The position numbers and the translations under genes were made by a program. Below, piece after piece: positions 9,179-19,000 of a stretch of DNA of 64,000 nt. Positions within the stretch are counted from its first letter, which is position 1. The number at the start of each line of letters is the position of its first letter. This DNA comes from Actinomycetes bacterium (GTDB lineage: Bacteria; Actinomycetota; Thermoleophilia; RBG-16-64-13), in assembly GCA_024637035.1 (NCBI GenBank), contig JAGXFW010000016.1:186001-250000 (forward strand), written 5' to 3'. Below the pieces are notes generated by a model. It searched no databases, was not told the origin of the DNA, and saw nothing but the letters and a program-made list of their open reading frames with translations.

Positions 9179-9733
9179 CTAGAGGCCGCCGATCTTGCCA
9201 GGGGGCCAATAGACCAGGAAGCCGTCGCCGATGATGCTATCCAGCTTCACGGGTCCGAAGACCCTGCTGTCGCCGCTTCGATTCCGGTTGTCGCCCATGG
9301 CGAACACGAAACCGTCGGGAATCACCTCTTCGGGAAACGCGCCCTCGATGAGGTCTTCCTTGAGATACGGCTCGACCTGCGCCTCACCGTTGACGTAGAG
9401 ATCGCCGTCCTTCACCTCGACATGATCGCCACCCACAGCGACCACACGCTTGATGTAGTCCTCTTCGGGGGCGATCGGCGGGTGGAACACGATGACGTCG
9501 CCACGCTGCGGTTCCCTGAACCAATAGACGAACCGACTCACCAAGACACGATCGCCGCGCTCGAGAGTTGGCTCCATCGACTCGGAGGGTATGTAGAAAG
9601 GCTTCACCACGAACTGCTGGATGAGCAGCGCGAGGATGAAGGCCGCGCCGACGATGAACACGACCTCGAGGAGGCTGCCGAGCAGAGATGACCCGGACTC
9701 CTGCGTGAGGGAGTGTCGCTTGAACGCAGTCAC
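9179..9733 (-). CDS. lepB: Signal peptidase I
   Basis: Membrane-bound peptidase that cleaves Sec and Tat signal peptides outside the cytoplasm. One N-terminal membrane helix (about residues 20-42) is followed by the catalytic Ser52 in PSESMEPTL, the general base Lys95 in DYIKRVVAVGGD, and the box E motif GDNRNRSGDSR near 148. The protein has 184 residues and ends with a typical WPPGKIGGL. The start is GTG at 9733. It is cotranscribed with rplS upstream and rnhB downstream. Confidence 0.96.
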   Translation of the reverse strand: MTAFKRHSLTQESGSSLLGSLLEVVFIVGAAFILALLIQQFVVKPFYIPSESMEPTLERGDRVLVSRFVYWFREPQRGDVIVFHPPIAPEEDYIKRVVAVGGDHVEVKDGDLYVNGEAQVEPYLKEDLIEGAFPEEVIPDGFVFAMGDNRNRSGDSRVFGPVKLDSIIGDGFLVYWPPGKIGGL

Positions 9734-9752
9734 GATAGACGCAGCCTTGGAG

Positions 9753-10097
9753 CTATACCCGCTTCTCCTTGACGCGCGCCTTCTTGCCGATCTTGTCGCG
9801 CAGGTAGTAGAGCTTCGCCCGCCGGACGTCGCCTATCGCCAGCACATCGAGCTTGTCGATCTTGGGCGAGTGCACGGGGAACGTACGCTCCACGCCCACA
9901 CCGAACGACTGCTTGCGCACGGTGAAGGTCTCGCGCACGCCCTCACCTTGGCGCTTGATGCAGATGCCCTGGAACATCTGGATGCGCTCACGGGTGCCCT
10001 CGATCACCTTGAAATGCACCTTGACGGTGTCGCCGGCTTTGAACCGCGGCACATCGCTCTTCAACTGCTTCTGCTCCAACACATCAATGACGTTCAT
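9753..10097 (-). CDS. rplS: 50S ribosomal protein L19
   Basis: L19 sits at the 30S-50S interface. The ATG at 10097 opens [19 protein letters not shown]; the conserved [27 protein letters not shown] and the basic end [16 protein letters not shown] follow. Its 114 residues match the family. The longer frame upstream has no homology. It lies 64 bases downstream of trmD, matching the conserved rpsP-rimM-trmD-rplS order. Confidence 0.97.
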   Translation of the reverse strand: MNVIDVLEQKQLKSDVPRFKAGDTVKVHFKVIEGTRERIQMFQGICIKRQGEGVRETFTVRKQSFGVGVERTFPVHSPKIDKLDVLAIGDVRRAKLYYLRDKIGKKARVKEKRV

Positions 10098-10161
10098 CTT
10101 TATTCCCTCTGCCGCTTTGCCTGGGTATCCCAACGGAGTCCTACGAAGAAGACAGCGAAAC

Positions 10162-10908
10162 TTACTCCATCGGCGGGCCGAAATCAACCTCTCCGGCGCT
10201 TCCGGGAGGAGCTTCGCCCCGCGGAGCCGACCAACCAGAGCGGGAAGCCTGGGCTCCCCGCCACCGCGCGATGGCGGCATGATCACCGCTCAGAAGCACC
10301 TCGGGCACGCCCGCGCCCGCGAAATCACGTGGCCGCGTGTACTGCGGATACTCCACCGAGCCGTCCAGGCCTTCACTGAACGACTCCTCCACCAAGCTCT
10401 CCTGGTTGCCGAGCACCCCGGGCATCTTCCTTACCACCGCCTCCACCACCGCCAGCGCGGCGATCTCCCCCCCTGCCAGCACGTAGGGCCCGATCGACAG
10501 CTGCCCCGTGGCGAACAACGTCGCGATACGAGCGTCGAACCCCTCGTACCGCCCGCAGAGGAGGACGAAGTCACGCGACCCTCCCGCCAGGACGGCCGCC
10601 CGGCGATCGTCGAACGGTTCGCCCCCCGGTGCCAACAGATACACGTCTCTCTCGTCGCGCACCCGCTCCGCCGCAACTCCGAAGACCCCGGCGAGGGCCG
10701 CCGCGACCACGTCGACGCGGATCACCATGCCGGGGCCGCCGCCGTAGGGGCTGTCGTCGACCTGCCGGTGATTGAGCGTGCTGTAGTCGCGGATGTTGTG
10801 CACGGTGAGCGCCAAAGACTCGGACGCTTCCGCCTCGGCCACCGGATGCTGCCGCTTGAACCAGGTGAATGCGTCCGGCACCAGCGTGAATATGTCCACC
10901 CGTTTCAT
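10162..10908 (-). CDS. trmD: tRNA (guanine-N1)-methyltransferase
   Basis: Methylates G37 next to the anticodon of several tRNAs, preventing +1 frameshifts. The trefoil-knot SPOUT domain shows [12 protein letters not shown] (about 51-62), [13 protein letters not shown] (about 114-126) and [16 protein letters not shown]. The C-terminal domain starts around [19 protein letters not shown]. At 248 residues it is of normal length. An Ala/Gly/Pro-rich tail is the only unusual part. Confidence 0.96.
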   Translation of the reverse strand: MKRVDIFTLVPDAFTWFKRQHPVAEAEASESLALTVHNIRDYSTLNHRQVDDSPYGGGPGMVIRVDVVAAALAGVFGVAAERVRDERDVYLLAPGGEPFDDRRAAVLAGGSRDFVLLCGRYEGFDARIATLFATGQLSIGPYVLAGGEIAALAVVEAVVRKMPGVLGNQESLVEESFSEGLDGSVEYPQYTRPRDFAGAGVPEVLLSGDHAAIARWRGAQASRSGWSAPRGEAPPGSAGEVDFGPPME

Positions 10909-10958
10909 CGAGACGCTCCGCCCACCATGAATCCCCGGACTTGTCCGAGGGTCAAGGA

Positions 10959-11522
10959 TCAGGGGTCCAGGGTCATCCGTTCGACATCGGCGACGAGATA
11001 TCCCGCCTCCATGTCGACGGTCGGGACGATCTCGTGGATGAAGGGCACCAGCACCTCTCCCCCGGAGTCGCGCACAACAGAGAGCAGGTCGTGTGCCGGG
11101 GTCTCGAGCACTTCCCCCACCACACCCACCTTCGCGCCGTCGAAGTCGCGCACCTCGAGGCCCTCCAGGTCGAACGAATAGAACTCGCCGTCTTCCAGAT
11201 CTGGGAGCTCGGAGGCGGGCACGCGCAGTACGTAGCCGCGAATGGCTTCGGCCTGGTCGCGCGTGTCGACGCCCACGAAAGCGACGATCGGGCTGTCCCA
11301 GGTGCCGCGCACCGATTCCATCTCGAGGATCATCGAGGCAGGCTCACCCGCGCCGGGCACTTTGGCGGCGCGCGCAAGAGCGCCGCGACCCGGTACGGCA
11401 TGCACGGTGCCCCCCTCGACGAACCGGTCGGGGTTGTCGCTGCTCGAACTGACACGCACTTCGCCGTGAAGGCCGTGCGCACGCGCGATCCGGCCGACTT
11501 CTATCCATTCGGGTCGAGGCAT
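10959..11522 (-). CDS. rimM: 16S rRNA processing protein RimM
   Basis: Assists maturation of the 30S head by binding S19. The N-terminal barrel begins EWIEVGRIARAHGLHGEVRV, and the PRC-barrel half contains DGEFYSFDLEGLEV, VGEVLETPAHDLLSV and VLVPFIHEIVPTVD. Its 187 residues include a slightly longer insert after residue 45. It lies between khpA and trmD as expected. Confidence 0.94.
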   Translation of the reverse strand: MPRPEWIEVGRIARAHGLHGEVRVSSSSDNPDRFVEGGTVHAVPGRGALARAAKVPGAGEPASMILEMESVRGTWDSPIVAFVGVDTRDQAEAIRGYVLRVPASELPDLEDGEFYSFDLEGLEVRDFDGAKVGVVGEVLETPAHDLLSVVRDSGGEVLVPFIHEIVPTVDMEAGYLVADVERMTLDP

Positions 11523-11549
11523 AGGGGGAAAGGGAGGTCGGGAGACCGC

Positions 11550-11792
11550 CTAGTCGACGATCTCCACGATGGCCCGCTTGCCGTTCTTGACGGCACTGGC
11601 CTTGACCACGGTACGCAGGGCTCGCGCGATGCGGCCCTGTTTCCCGATGACCTTGCCTATGTCTTCTTTCGCCACGTTCAACTCCAACACGACGGTGGTA
11701 TCCGTCTCGGTGGAGTCCACCCTGACTTCGTCGGGGCTATCCACCAACGCCTTGGCGAGATACTCCAGCAGCTCCTTCAGCTCCGTCTCCAT
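11550..11792 (-). CDS. khpA: KH-domain RNA-binding protein KhpA
   Basis: A single-KH RNA-binding protein that acts with KhpB in post-transcriptional control. METELKELLEYLAKALVDSP is followed by the KH GxxG loop within DIGKVIGKQGRIARALRTVV (about 47-66). I chose the ATG at 11792 because the GGGGGGAAGG run lies just upstream, giving an 80-residue protein as in the family. It sits between rpsP and rimM, its conserved position in Gram-positive bacteria. Confidence 0.93.
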   Translation of the reverse strand: METELKELLEYLAKALVDSPDEVRVDSTETDTTVVLELNVAKEDIGKVIGKQGRIARALRTVVKASAVKNGKRAIVEIVD

Positions 11793-11862
11793 GACCTTCC
11801 CCCCTGTCATGCCGCTTTCAACGTCCGCTGCCACCCACGTACGATCTTGCCACTATCGTGTC

Positions 11863-12105
11863 CTAGAGGATGCCCTTGATCTGCAGAAGCTTCCGTACCG
11901 CTCCGGAAGGTTGAGCGCCCTTCGAGATCCAATCCTTCGCCCGCTCATCGTTGACCTCGATCGTCGAGGGTTCCGTGTTCGGGTCGTACGTGCCGATATT
12001 CTCGATAAAACGACCGTCGCGCGGTGCGCGCGAATCGGCCACTACGATCCTGTACATCGGATGCTTCTTGCTCCCCTTGCGGGTCAATCTGATCGCCGTC
12101 GCCAT
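11863..12105 (-). CDS. rpsP: 30S ribosomal protein S16
   Basis: Eighty residues, starting [20 protein letters not shown] and containing the family motif [20 protein letters not shown]. The AGGAGGTGAGAA ribosome site is strong. It is the first gene after ffh in the rpsP-khpA-rimM-trmD-rplS group. Confidence 0.98.
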   Translation of the reverse strand: MATAIRLTRKGSKKHPMYRIVVADSRAPRDGRFIENIGTYDPNTEPSTIEVNDERAKDWISKGAQPSGAVRKLLQIKGIL

Positions 12106-12160
12106 TTCTCACCTCCTCCTACGTGTGCTCGTGTCTTCGGGGAAGCGAGGCGCCCCCACC

Positions 12161-13489
12161 TCACATACCCATCATCTGGAACGGGTTCTTGGGCATCTTG
12201 CCCGAACCCAACTGCTTCATCATCTTCTGCATCTGCTTGAACTGGTTCAACAGCTGGTTCACGGCCTGGATGTCGCTGCCGCTTCCCGCCGCGATGCGTC
12301 GGCGCCTGCTGCCGTTGATCACTTCGGGATGCCTCCGCTCTTCGGAGGTCATGGAGTGAATAATAGCCTGAATCCGGTCGAAGGCTCGGTCGTCCACCTG
12401 CAGGTTCTTCAGTTTCCCCGCCGAGAGGCCGGGGATCATGCCCAGGATGCTCTGCAGCGAGCCCATCTTGCGCACCTGCTCGAGCTGATCGAGGAAGTCC
12501 TCGAAGGTGAACTGACTCTTCCGCAGCTTCTTCTCAAGCTCGAGGGCCTTCTTCTCGTCGACGGCTCCCTGGGCTCGTTCCACCAGCGACAGCATGTCGC
12601 CCATGCCGAGTATGCGTGACGCCATGCGGTCGGGGTGGAAGTAGTCGAAGCTGTCGAGCTTCTCCCCGGTGCTGGCGAACTTGATGGGCCGCCCGGTGAC
12701 AGCCTTCACGGAGAGGGCCGCTCCCCCGCGCGCGTCACCATCGAGCTTGGTGAGCACCACGCCGTCGAACTGCACCTTCTCCTGGAACTGCTGGGCGACG
12801 TTGACCGCATCCTGACCGGTCATCGCGTCCACCACCAGAAGGATGTTGTGCGGCTTCACCTGACTCCGGATGCGGACGAGCTCGTCCATGAGGCGTTCGT
12901 CGATGTGGAGGCGACCGGCGGTGTCGATGATAGCCACGTCGCGCCCCGTCTCGCGCGCCCATGCCACGCCGTTGCGGGCGATGTCGACCGGATCGACCTG
13001 GTCGCCTTCGTCGTACACGGGCACGTCGAGCTGGCGGCCGAGCGTCTTCAGCTGCTCGATGGCCGCGGGCCGGTACACGTCGCCCGCGATCAGCGCCGGG
13101 CTCTTGCCCTGCTTCTGGAGGAACGACGCCAATTTGCCGCAAGTAGTGGTCTTGCCCGATCCCTGCAGGCCCACCATCATGATCACCGTGGGCGGCCGGG
13201 GCGAGAAGGAGAGCTTCGTGGACGTAGCACCCATGAGCGCCGTGAGCTCGTCGCTCACGATCTTCACGAACTGGTGTGCCGGGGTGAGGCTCTCGAGGAC
13301 CTCGGCGCCCAGCGCCCGCTCCTTGACCTTGGAGACGAACTCCTTGACCACCTTGAAGTTCACGTCGGCTTCGAGCAGGGCGAGGCGGATCTCCCTGGCC
13401 GCGCGCTCGACGTCGGCCTCGGTGAGCTTGCCCTGCCCCTTCAGACCCTCGAGGGCCCCCTGGAGCTTATCGGAGAGTGAATCGAACAT
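12161..13489 (-). CDS. ffh: Signal recognition particle GTPase Ffh
   Basis: Ffh binds signal sequences and 4.5S RNA and targets ribosomes to FtsY at the membrane. The start is ATG at 13489; the longer upstream frame is unsupported. The N domain (1-90) leads to the G domain with GLQGSGKTTTCGKL (107-120), DTAGRLHIDE and TKLDGDARGG. The methionine-rich M domain at the C-terminus carries RRRIAAGSG and ends NPFQMMGM. It is 442 residues, normal length. The SRP RNA gene was not found in the window. Confidence 0.97.
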   Translation of the reverse strand: MFDSLSDKLQGALEGLKGQGKLTEADVERAAREIRLALLEADVNFKVVKEFVSKVKERALGAEVLESLTPAHQFVKIVSDELTALMGATSTKLSFSPRPPTVIMMVGLQGSGKTTTCGKLASFLQKQGKSPALIAGDVYRPAAIEQLKTLGRQLDVPVYDEGDQVDPVDIARNGVAWARETGRDVAIIDTAGRLHIDERLMDELVRIRSQVKPHNILLVVDAMTGQDAVNVAQQFQEKVQFDGVVLTKLDGDARGGAALSVKAVTGRPIKFASTGEKLDSFDYFHPDRMASRILGMGDMLSLVERAQGAVDEKKALELEKKLRKSQFTFEDFLDQLEQVRKMGSLQSILGMIPGLSAGKLKNLQVDDRAFDRIQAIIHSMTSEERRHPEVINGSRRRRIAAGSGSDIQAVNQLLNQFKQMQKMMKQLGSGKMPKNPFQMMGM

Positions 13490-13687
13490 GTCTTCCTTGG
13501 TCGGGAGGCTCGTCGCACGGTGCCTCAACACACACATCTTGATGGCGACGCGCGCGCAGGGGGGAGTCATCCAGCCGGCGCGGCGCGAGAGCGGGAGTTT
13601 ACAGCCCGTGTGCGGCACAGTCAAACGCGGGGGTCCCCTCGAACCACCCAGGTCCTCGCGCGCCAGCGGTGTATCCTAGGCGACCGC

Positions 13688-14953
13688 ATGAGCGGCTCTT
13701 CTCAAATACCACGCACCAAACCCACCGATTCCAACCGGGTGCAACTGGTGGTCATATGCGTGGCCAGCTTCGTGGTGTGGGCCGGGTTCGGCGCGATCCT
13801 CCCCTACCTCCCGGTGTTCCTTCAAGAGGAGGCGGACGCCTCCATCCGCTATATCGGTGTCATCGCGGCAGCCTACTACTTGGGCACCTTCGTGTTCTCG
13901 GGGTTCCTTGGCGGACTGAGCGACCGCATCGGCCGCAAGCCCATCATGGTGGCTGGGGTGTGGATATACGCCATCGCCACCTTCCTCTTCATCACCACGA
14001 CCCACCCCGTGTGGTTCATCCTGTTCCGCTTCCTCGAGGGCATGGGAGCTGCCGCCGTCTTTCCGGCCGGGCAGGCCTTCATCGCGGACATCACGCCCGA
14101 ACGCAATCGTAGCCAAGCCTTCGGCTGGTTGAGCACGGCTCAATTCGGAGGGCTGGTGGCCGGGCCCGCTCTCGCCTGGCCTCTCTACCAGCTGGGCGGA
14201 GGAGAGGGCCGGTGGGCTTTCTACAGCATCTTCCTGTTCGGAAGTGCTCTGGCCGTGGTCACCGCCGTCGCCCTCATGCTCCTGCTGCGCGAGCCCGTGA
14301 AGCACCGCACGCCGGAGGAGCCGGCGAACGCCCGACCACCCTACCGCAGACTCCTGACGCGACCGGTCATGGCGTTCATGCTGATCTCAGGGACGATGCA
14401 CTTCGCCTTCGGGTCGTGGGAGGTGATCTGGAGCATCTGGCTGCGGGAGCTCGGCGCGTCAATGTCGTTCGTGGGACTCACCTGGATCCTGTTCAGCGTC
14501 CCGATGCTGCTCTCGTTCGTGGGTGGCTATTTCGCCGACAAGCACAACCGGTTCCGGCTCATGTTCGTAGGCTACGCGATCTCAGCGGGGTGCTGGATCG
14601 TGTACGGATCCACCCGCAACCTCACGCTCTTCCTGGTCTTTGCCGTGGTGGAGGGCCTGGCCGTCGCGGTGGCGAATCCCGCGAAGCAGGCGTTCCTCGT
14701 GCAGGTGAGCCCGCGTCGGTGGATCGGGGCGATCCAGGGCATGGACGCGACGGCCACGCACAGCGCCGCCCTCGTCGGCACCTTGGTCGCCCCCTTTCTC
14801 TTCGAGATCATCTCCGGGCGGGTCATTGCCGTGACCGGCGTGCTGGCGCTGCTCGGTCTGCTCATCGCCGCTCCCACTCTCGCCGGGGAATGGCGACGGC
14901 TGACGGCGAGCTCTGCCATCACGCTCGAACCTGGCGGCGACGGGTCTGCCTAG
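13688..14953 (+). CDS. Major facilitator superfamily transporter
   Basis: A 12-helix-type MFS permease of 421 residues, probably a drug or metabolite exporter. Motif A is present as GGLSDRIGRKPIMV (about 75-88) between the second and third helices, and a second copy-like GGYFADKHNRFRLM follows the central loop. The start ATG at 13688 lies 13 bases after a TATCCT -10-like hexamer, so the leader would be very short. It is transcribed divergently from ffh. The substrate cannot be deduced. Confidence 0.85.
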   Translation: MSGSSQIPRTKPTDSNRVQLVVICVASFVVWAGFGAILPYLPVFLQEEADASIRYIGVIAAAYYLGTFVFSGFLGGLSDRIGRKPIMVAGVWIYAIATFLFITTTHPVWFILFRFLEGMGAAAVFPAGQAFIADITPERNRSQAFGWLSTAQFGGLVAGPALAWPLYQLGGGEGRWAFYSIFLFGSALAVVTAVALMLLLREPVKHRTPEEPANARPPYRRLLTRPVMAFMLISGTMHFAFGSWEVIWSIWLRELGASMSFVGLTWILFSVPMLLSFVGGYFADKHNRFRLMFVGYAISAGCWIVYGSTRNLTLFLVFAVVEGLAVAVANPAKQAFLVQVSPRRWIGAIQGMDATATHSAALVGTLVAPFLFEIISGRVIAVTGVLALLGLLIAAPTLAGEWRRLTASSAITLEPGGDGSA

Positions 14954-15081
14954 CGCTTGTGCGGACTGCGGGCTCTCCCCCCTGCGGCATGCGCGCGCGA
15001 CGGGCACAACGGCCATCTACGCCCGCCTCCCGGCGCAAGGAGGACGCCAGTGCAACCGGCAACCGGCCGGCCCGGCCTATC

Positions 15082-16086
15082 TCACCCCTGAAGCAGACTC
15101 TCGTCGAACAGGAGCTCCGTGAACCCCGCGGCGTCGAACGGCTGGAGCGCATCCAAGGTCTCACCGGTGCCGATGAGCTTGATGGGCACATCGAGTTCGT
15201 GGGAGATCGCGAGCGCGATGCCGCCCTTGGCGGTGCCATCCATCTTGGTGAGCACGACGCCGCTCACGTTGACCGCTTCCTTGAACAGCCGCGCTTGGAT
15301 GAGGCCGTTCTGACCCGTGGTGGCGTCGATGGTGAGTAGGGTCTCGTGCGGCGCCTCCGGAATCTGCTTCTTCACCACACGCTCGATCTTCTCGAGCTCG
15401 CGCATGAGGTTCACTTGGGTGTGCAGGCGACCTGCGGTGTCGATGATCACCACGTCGGCGCCGCGGGCTCGGGCCGCGGCGATGCCGTCGTAGGCCACGG
15501 CCCCCGGGTCGCTGCCGTGATCGTGGCGCACGACTTCGCAACCCACGCGGCGGCCCCATTCCGTGAGTTGCTCCACCGCCGCTGCGCGGAAGGTGTCGCC
15601 GGCCACCAGTAGAGGCTCCTTGCCCAACTCCTTCAGATGCCAGGCGATCTTACCGATCGTCGTGGTCTTGCCGGTGCCGTTGACGCCGGCCATGAGGATC
15701 ACCGCAGGCTGTGCGGTGACATCGATGCGGGTGTCGGCGGCGCAGAAGTGCTCGGCCGAGATGGCGCGGAGCACGCTGAGGAACTGCGTGGCGTCAGCGA
15801 TTCCGCCTGCGTTCGCGGCTTGCTCGAGCCGCTGGACGATGGAGATCGTCGTGTCCACGCCCACATCGGCGTAGATGAGGGCTTCCTCCACGCGCTCCCA
15901 GAGGTCTTCGTCGAACTTGTCGAGGAGTATCGAGGAGAATTGGTCCTGAAGGGCCTTGCGGCTCTTCGTCAGACCCTCTCTGAGCTGACGGAACCACCCC
16001 CTCTTGCGTTCTTCGCGAGTCGCGAGGGGGCCTACGGCTGCCGCCGCGTCCACACCCCGGAACACTTCCGCCCAGTTATACGACAA
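15082..16086 (-). CDS. ftsY: Signal recognition particle receptor FtsY
   Basis: Membrane-associated GTPase partner of Ffh. The G domain shows GVNGTGKTTTIGKIAWHL (about 133-150), VAGDTFRAAAVEQL, IIDTAGRLHTQ and TKMDGTAKGG. The protein ends GFTELLFDESLLQG. It is 334 residues and lacks the long acidic A-domain of E. coli FtsY, having only a short N-terminal lead. The start is probably TTG at 16086, because GGAGG in the overlapping end of smc lies six bases upstream. ffh and ftsY flank a divergent MFS gene. Confidence 0.95.
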   Translation of the reverse strand: MSYNWAEVFRGVDAAAAVGPLATREERKRGWFRQLREGLTKSRKALQDQFSSILLDKFDEDLWERVEEALIYADVGVDTTISIVQRLEQAANAGGIADATQFLSVLRAISAEHFCAADTRIDVTAQPAVILMAGVNGTGKTTTIGKIAWHLKELGKEPLLVAGDTFRAAAVEQLTEWGRRVGCEVVRHDHGSDPGAVAYDGIAAARARGADVVIIDTAGRLHTQVNLMRELEKIERVVKKQIPEAPHETLLTIDATTGQNGLIQARLFKEAVNVSGVVLTKMDGTAKGGIALAISHELDVPIKLIGTGETLDALQPFDAAGFTELLFDESLLQG

Positions 16087-16098
16087 CGAAGACCTCCA

Positions 16099-19000
16099 TC
16101 ATTCGGCTTCCTGAAGCGACGTCAACCTGCGGGACAGCACGCGTGACGTACCGTCGGCGTCCATGGCGACGCCGTACAGGCGATCTGCTATCTCCATGGT
16201 GCGTCGCTGGTGGGTGATCACGATGAACTGCGTGCGATCTTGGTAGCGTCGCACCAACGAGAGGAAGCGGCCAAGGTTCAGATCGTCGAGGGCCGCCTCG
16301 ACCTCGTCCAACACGTAGAAGGGGCACGGACGGGCCAGGAATAGTCCGAACAGGAAGGCGATGGCCGCAAGAGCTTTCTCCCCCCCGCTGAGCAGGCTCA
16401 TCGACCGCGGCGCCTTGCGCGGCGGCTTGATCTCGAGCACGATGCCGGCGCCGCCGCGGCTCCCAGGGCCGCGGGGCTCCTCGTCCGAGGGTTCCTCGTC
16501 GTCTGCTTCTGAGGCGACCCCCGCTTCGTCGGGATCAGGCTCCACGAGGCGCAGCACACCCTTTCCTCCAGGGAAGAGCACCTGCACCATATCTTCAAAA
16601 TGGCCGCGGGTGGCCTCGAACACTTCCGCGAACGTTGTCTCGATGTGCTCGTCCAGGTCGCGGATCACGGAGCGCAGCTCCCGCATGGACGACTCGAGGT
16701 CCGTGCGCTGTTCAGCGAGGAACCCTGCCCGCTCTTCTGTCTGCCGGTACTCCTGCTCGGCCAAGGGGTTCACCGGGCCGATGCGCTCCCTGCGTCGCTC
16801 CGCCCGTTCCAAGGCGGATGCCACGTCCTCCGCCGACATGTCGGCCACTGATGCGGGAGTTACGTCTCGCGGCGAGAGATGGCGCCGGCCGAGCTCCTCG
16901 AGTTCGCGCTCGCGTTCGCCGGCACGTTCCTCCAGGCGGGCGACCGCGACCTTGAGTCGCACCATCTCCTCGTTCAAGTCCGAACCCGAACGCTGCAGAT
17001 CGGACTCCCGTCGGCCCTGGTCCTTCAAGGCGTCGCCGAAATCCTCGGTGGCGGCGCGGGAGACGGCCACTCGCTCCGAGAGGACAGCGAGGTCGGCAGT
17101 GCAGGACTCGATCAGACCCGCCACCGCCGCCTCAAGTTCCGCGAGCACGGGGGCGTACCGTTGGAGTTGGTCCTCCCGGGCTTCCGCAGCCTCCAAAGCC
17201 AGGGTGGCCTGAGCCAGGGTCTGGACCGCCCTGTCTGCCTCTTCCTGCCGCGCCCGCTCCCGTTCGCGCAACCGCACCGTCAGGATGCCGGCTTGAGACC
17301 GCTTCCCTTCGAGCAGGGACACGCGGTCCCGCAACTCCTCGGTGGTGACGCGAGCCTCGCGCAGTTCCGCGCGAGCGCTCTCCAGCTTGCTCGCGATCGC
17401 GCTGGACCGGTCCCCCGTCTCACGCAGGCCCTCGGCGAGCGAGCCGGCCAGTTCTCCGTCGCGGCGCACCCGTTCCTCGGCTTCGGCAGCCTCGGCGCGG
17501 GCTTCTTCCTCCCGGCGGCCCCACAGGGTCATCTCGTCCAGCAGCGAGTCACGGCGTGCCCGAGCTTCACGGAGCTCCTCGGAAGCGCGATCACCGGCCG
17601 CCATCAGCGCGCGAAGCCCCTCGGCGGCCTCTGTGGCCAGGATACCGGTCCTTTCGTGCTCCGCCGCCAGGGAGAGCCGTTCAGCATGCAGACGCTCGAG
17701 TTCGCCGCGGGCGGCCATGAGGGCCTCGGCGGAGGTCTCTACACGGCGGGCGCCATGGCGGGAGCCGCGCCAGACGCACCCGCTCTTGGTCACGAGCACG
17801 CCCGGCCAAGCGGGCATAGGACCGTCCTCATCTGGCACCAGCCGCGTGGGCGGTACGAGCGATCGCAGCGCCCGTACCACGTCGGGCGGCCCGTCGAGCA
17901 CGTCCCAGAGGTCTTCTCCAGGCGCCTTGGACATGCCGGGCGGCAGGGTGGCGTCCTTGACGTCATCCGGGTCAGATTCGGCGGATCGCCCGCTCTCCGA
18001 AAGAGGCGCCCCCGTCCAAACGACCTCCAGGGGACCGTCTGCGTCGGTCACGAGAAACCCATGCAACACTCCGCCGAGTACGACCGCCGACGCGAGGGGT
18101 CCAAGGGCTACCGCCACCGCCCGCTCGTAGCCTCGTTTCACGGTCAGCACTTCGTGCACGAGTTGCGCACTCTCTCCCGAGGCCAGCAGGTCGAGCGCCG
18201 CCTGTGGCGCCCCTTCCCGGCGGGAGGCCATGTCTTCGAGCACGCGCGAGCGCGACTCGGCCGCCGCTAGCTGCCCGGCCAGTTCGCGAACCGCCGTCTC
18301 CGCCTCTTCCAGAACCCTCTTGTGCTCGACCGCCGCCTCTCGAGACGATCTCTCCGACGAGCCCGCATCGGCCAGTGCACTCTCTGCCTCGCCCACTTCG
18401 TCGGCACGTTCCACCTTGACGCGCAGTACTTCGGCGAGGCGGTCGGACGCGGTCCGCGCGCGGTCCGCGAGATCTTCGGCTCTTCGCGCGCGCTCGTCGG
18501 ACTCGCGCTCGAGGAATTCCCGTTCCTGCTGGGTCCTCGCCCGCTCCGACTCCAACTCGAACACCGCGTCTTTCAGTGCCTCGTGGCGCCCGTCCATCTC
18601 TGCCAGGGCCGGACGGGCTTCATCGATCATCGCGCCCAGGGTCTCGGCCGCGGCAAGCACTACCCGAAGCCGTTCGGCACCCCTCGCGGGACCCTCGGCG
18701 GCCGCTGCACACCGTTCTCCAGCCGAGCGCGCCTCCATCTGAGCCATGTCCCGCCGTCTGCGAGTGCGTGCTAGATCGCTCTCGAGTCGGGCGGACTTCT
18801 CCCGAAGGAGCGAAAGACGGGAGCGGAGCCGTTCGACGTCGGCGGACGCCTGGTGAAAGCCGGCGCTCAGGCTCTCACGTTCCAGAAGCGCCGCGGCGAA
18901 CCTCTCCTCCTCGGTGATCCGCTCTTCCCTGAGCCGGGCCAGAGCCAGCTCTGCTTCCGTGCGGCGCGATTGCTGTGCGTCGAGGCTCTTCTGCTGTTCA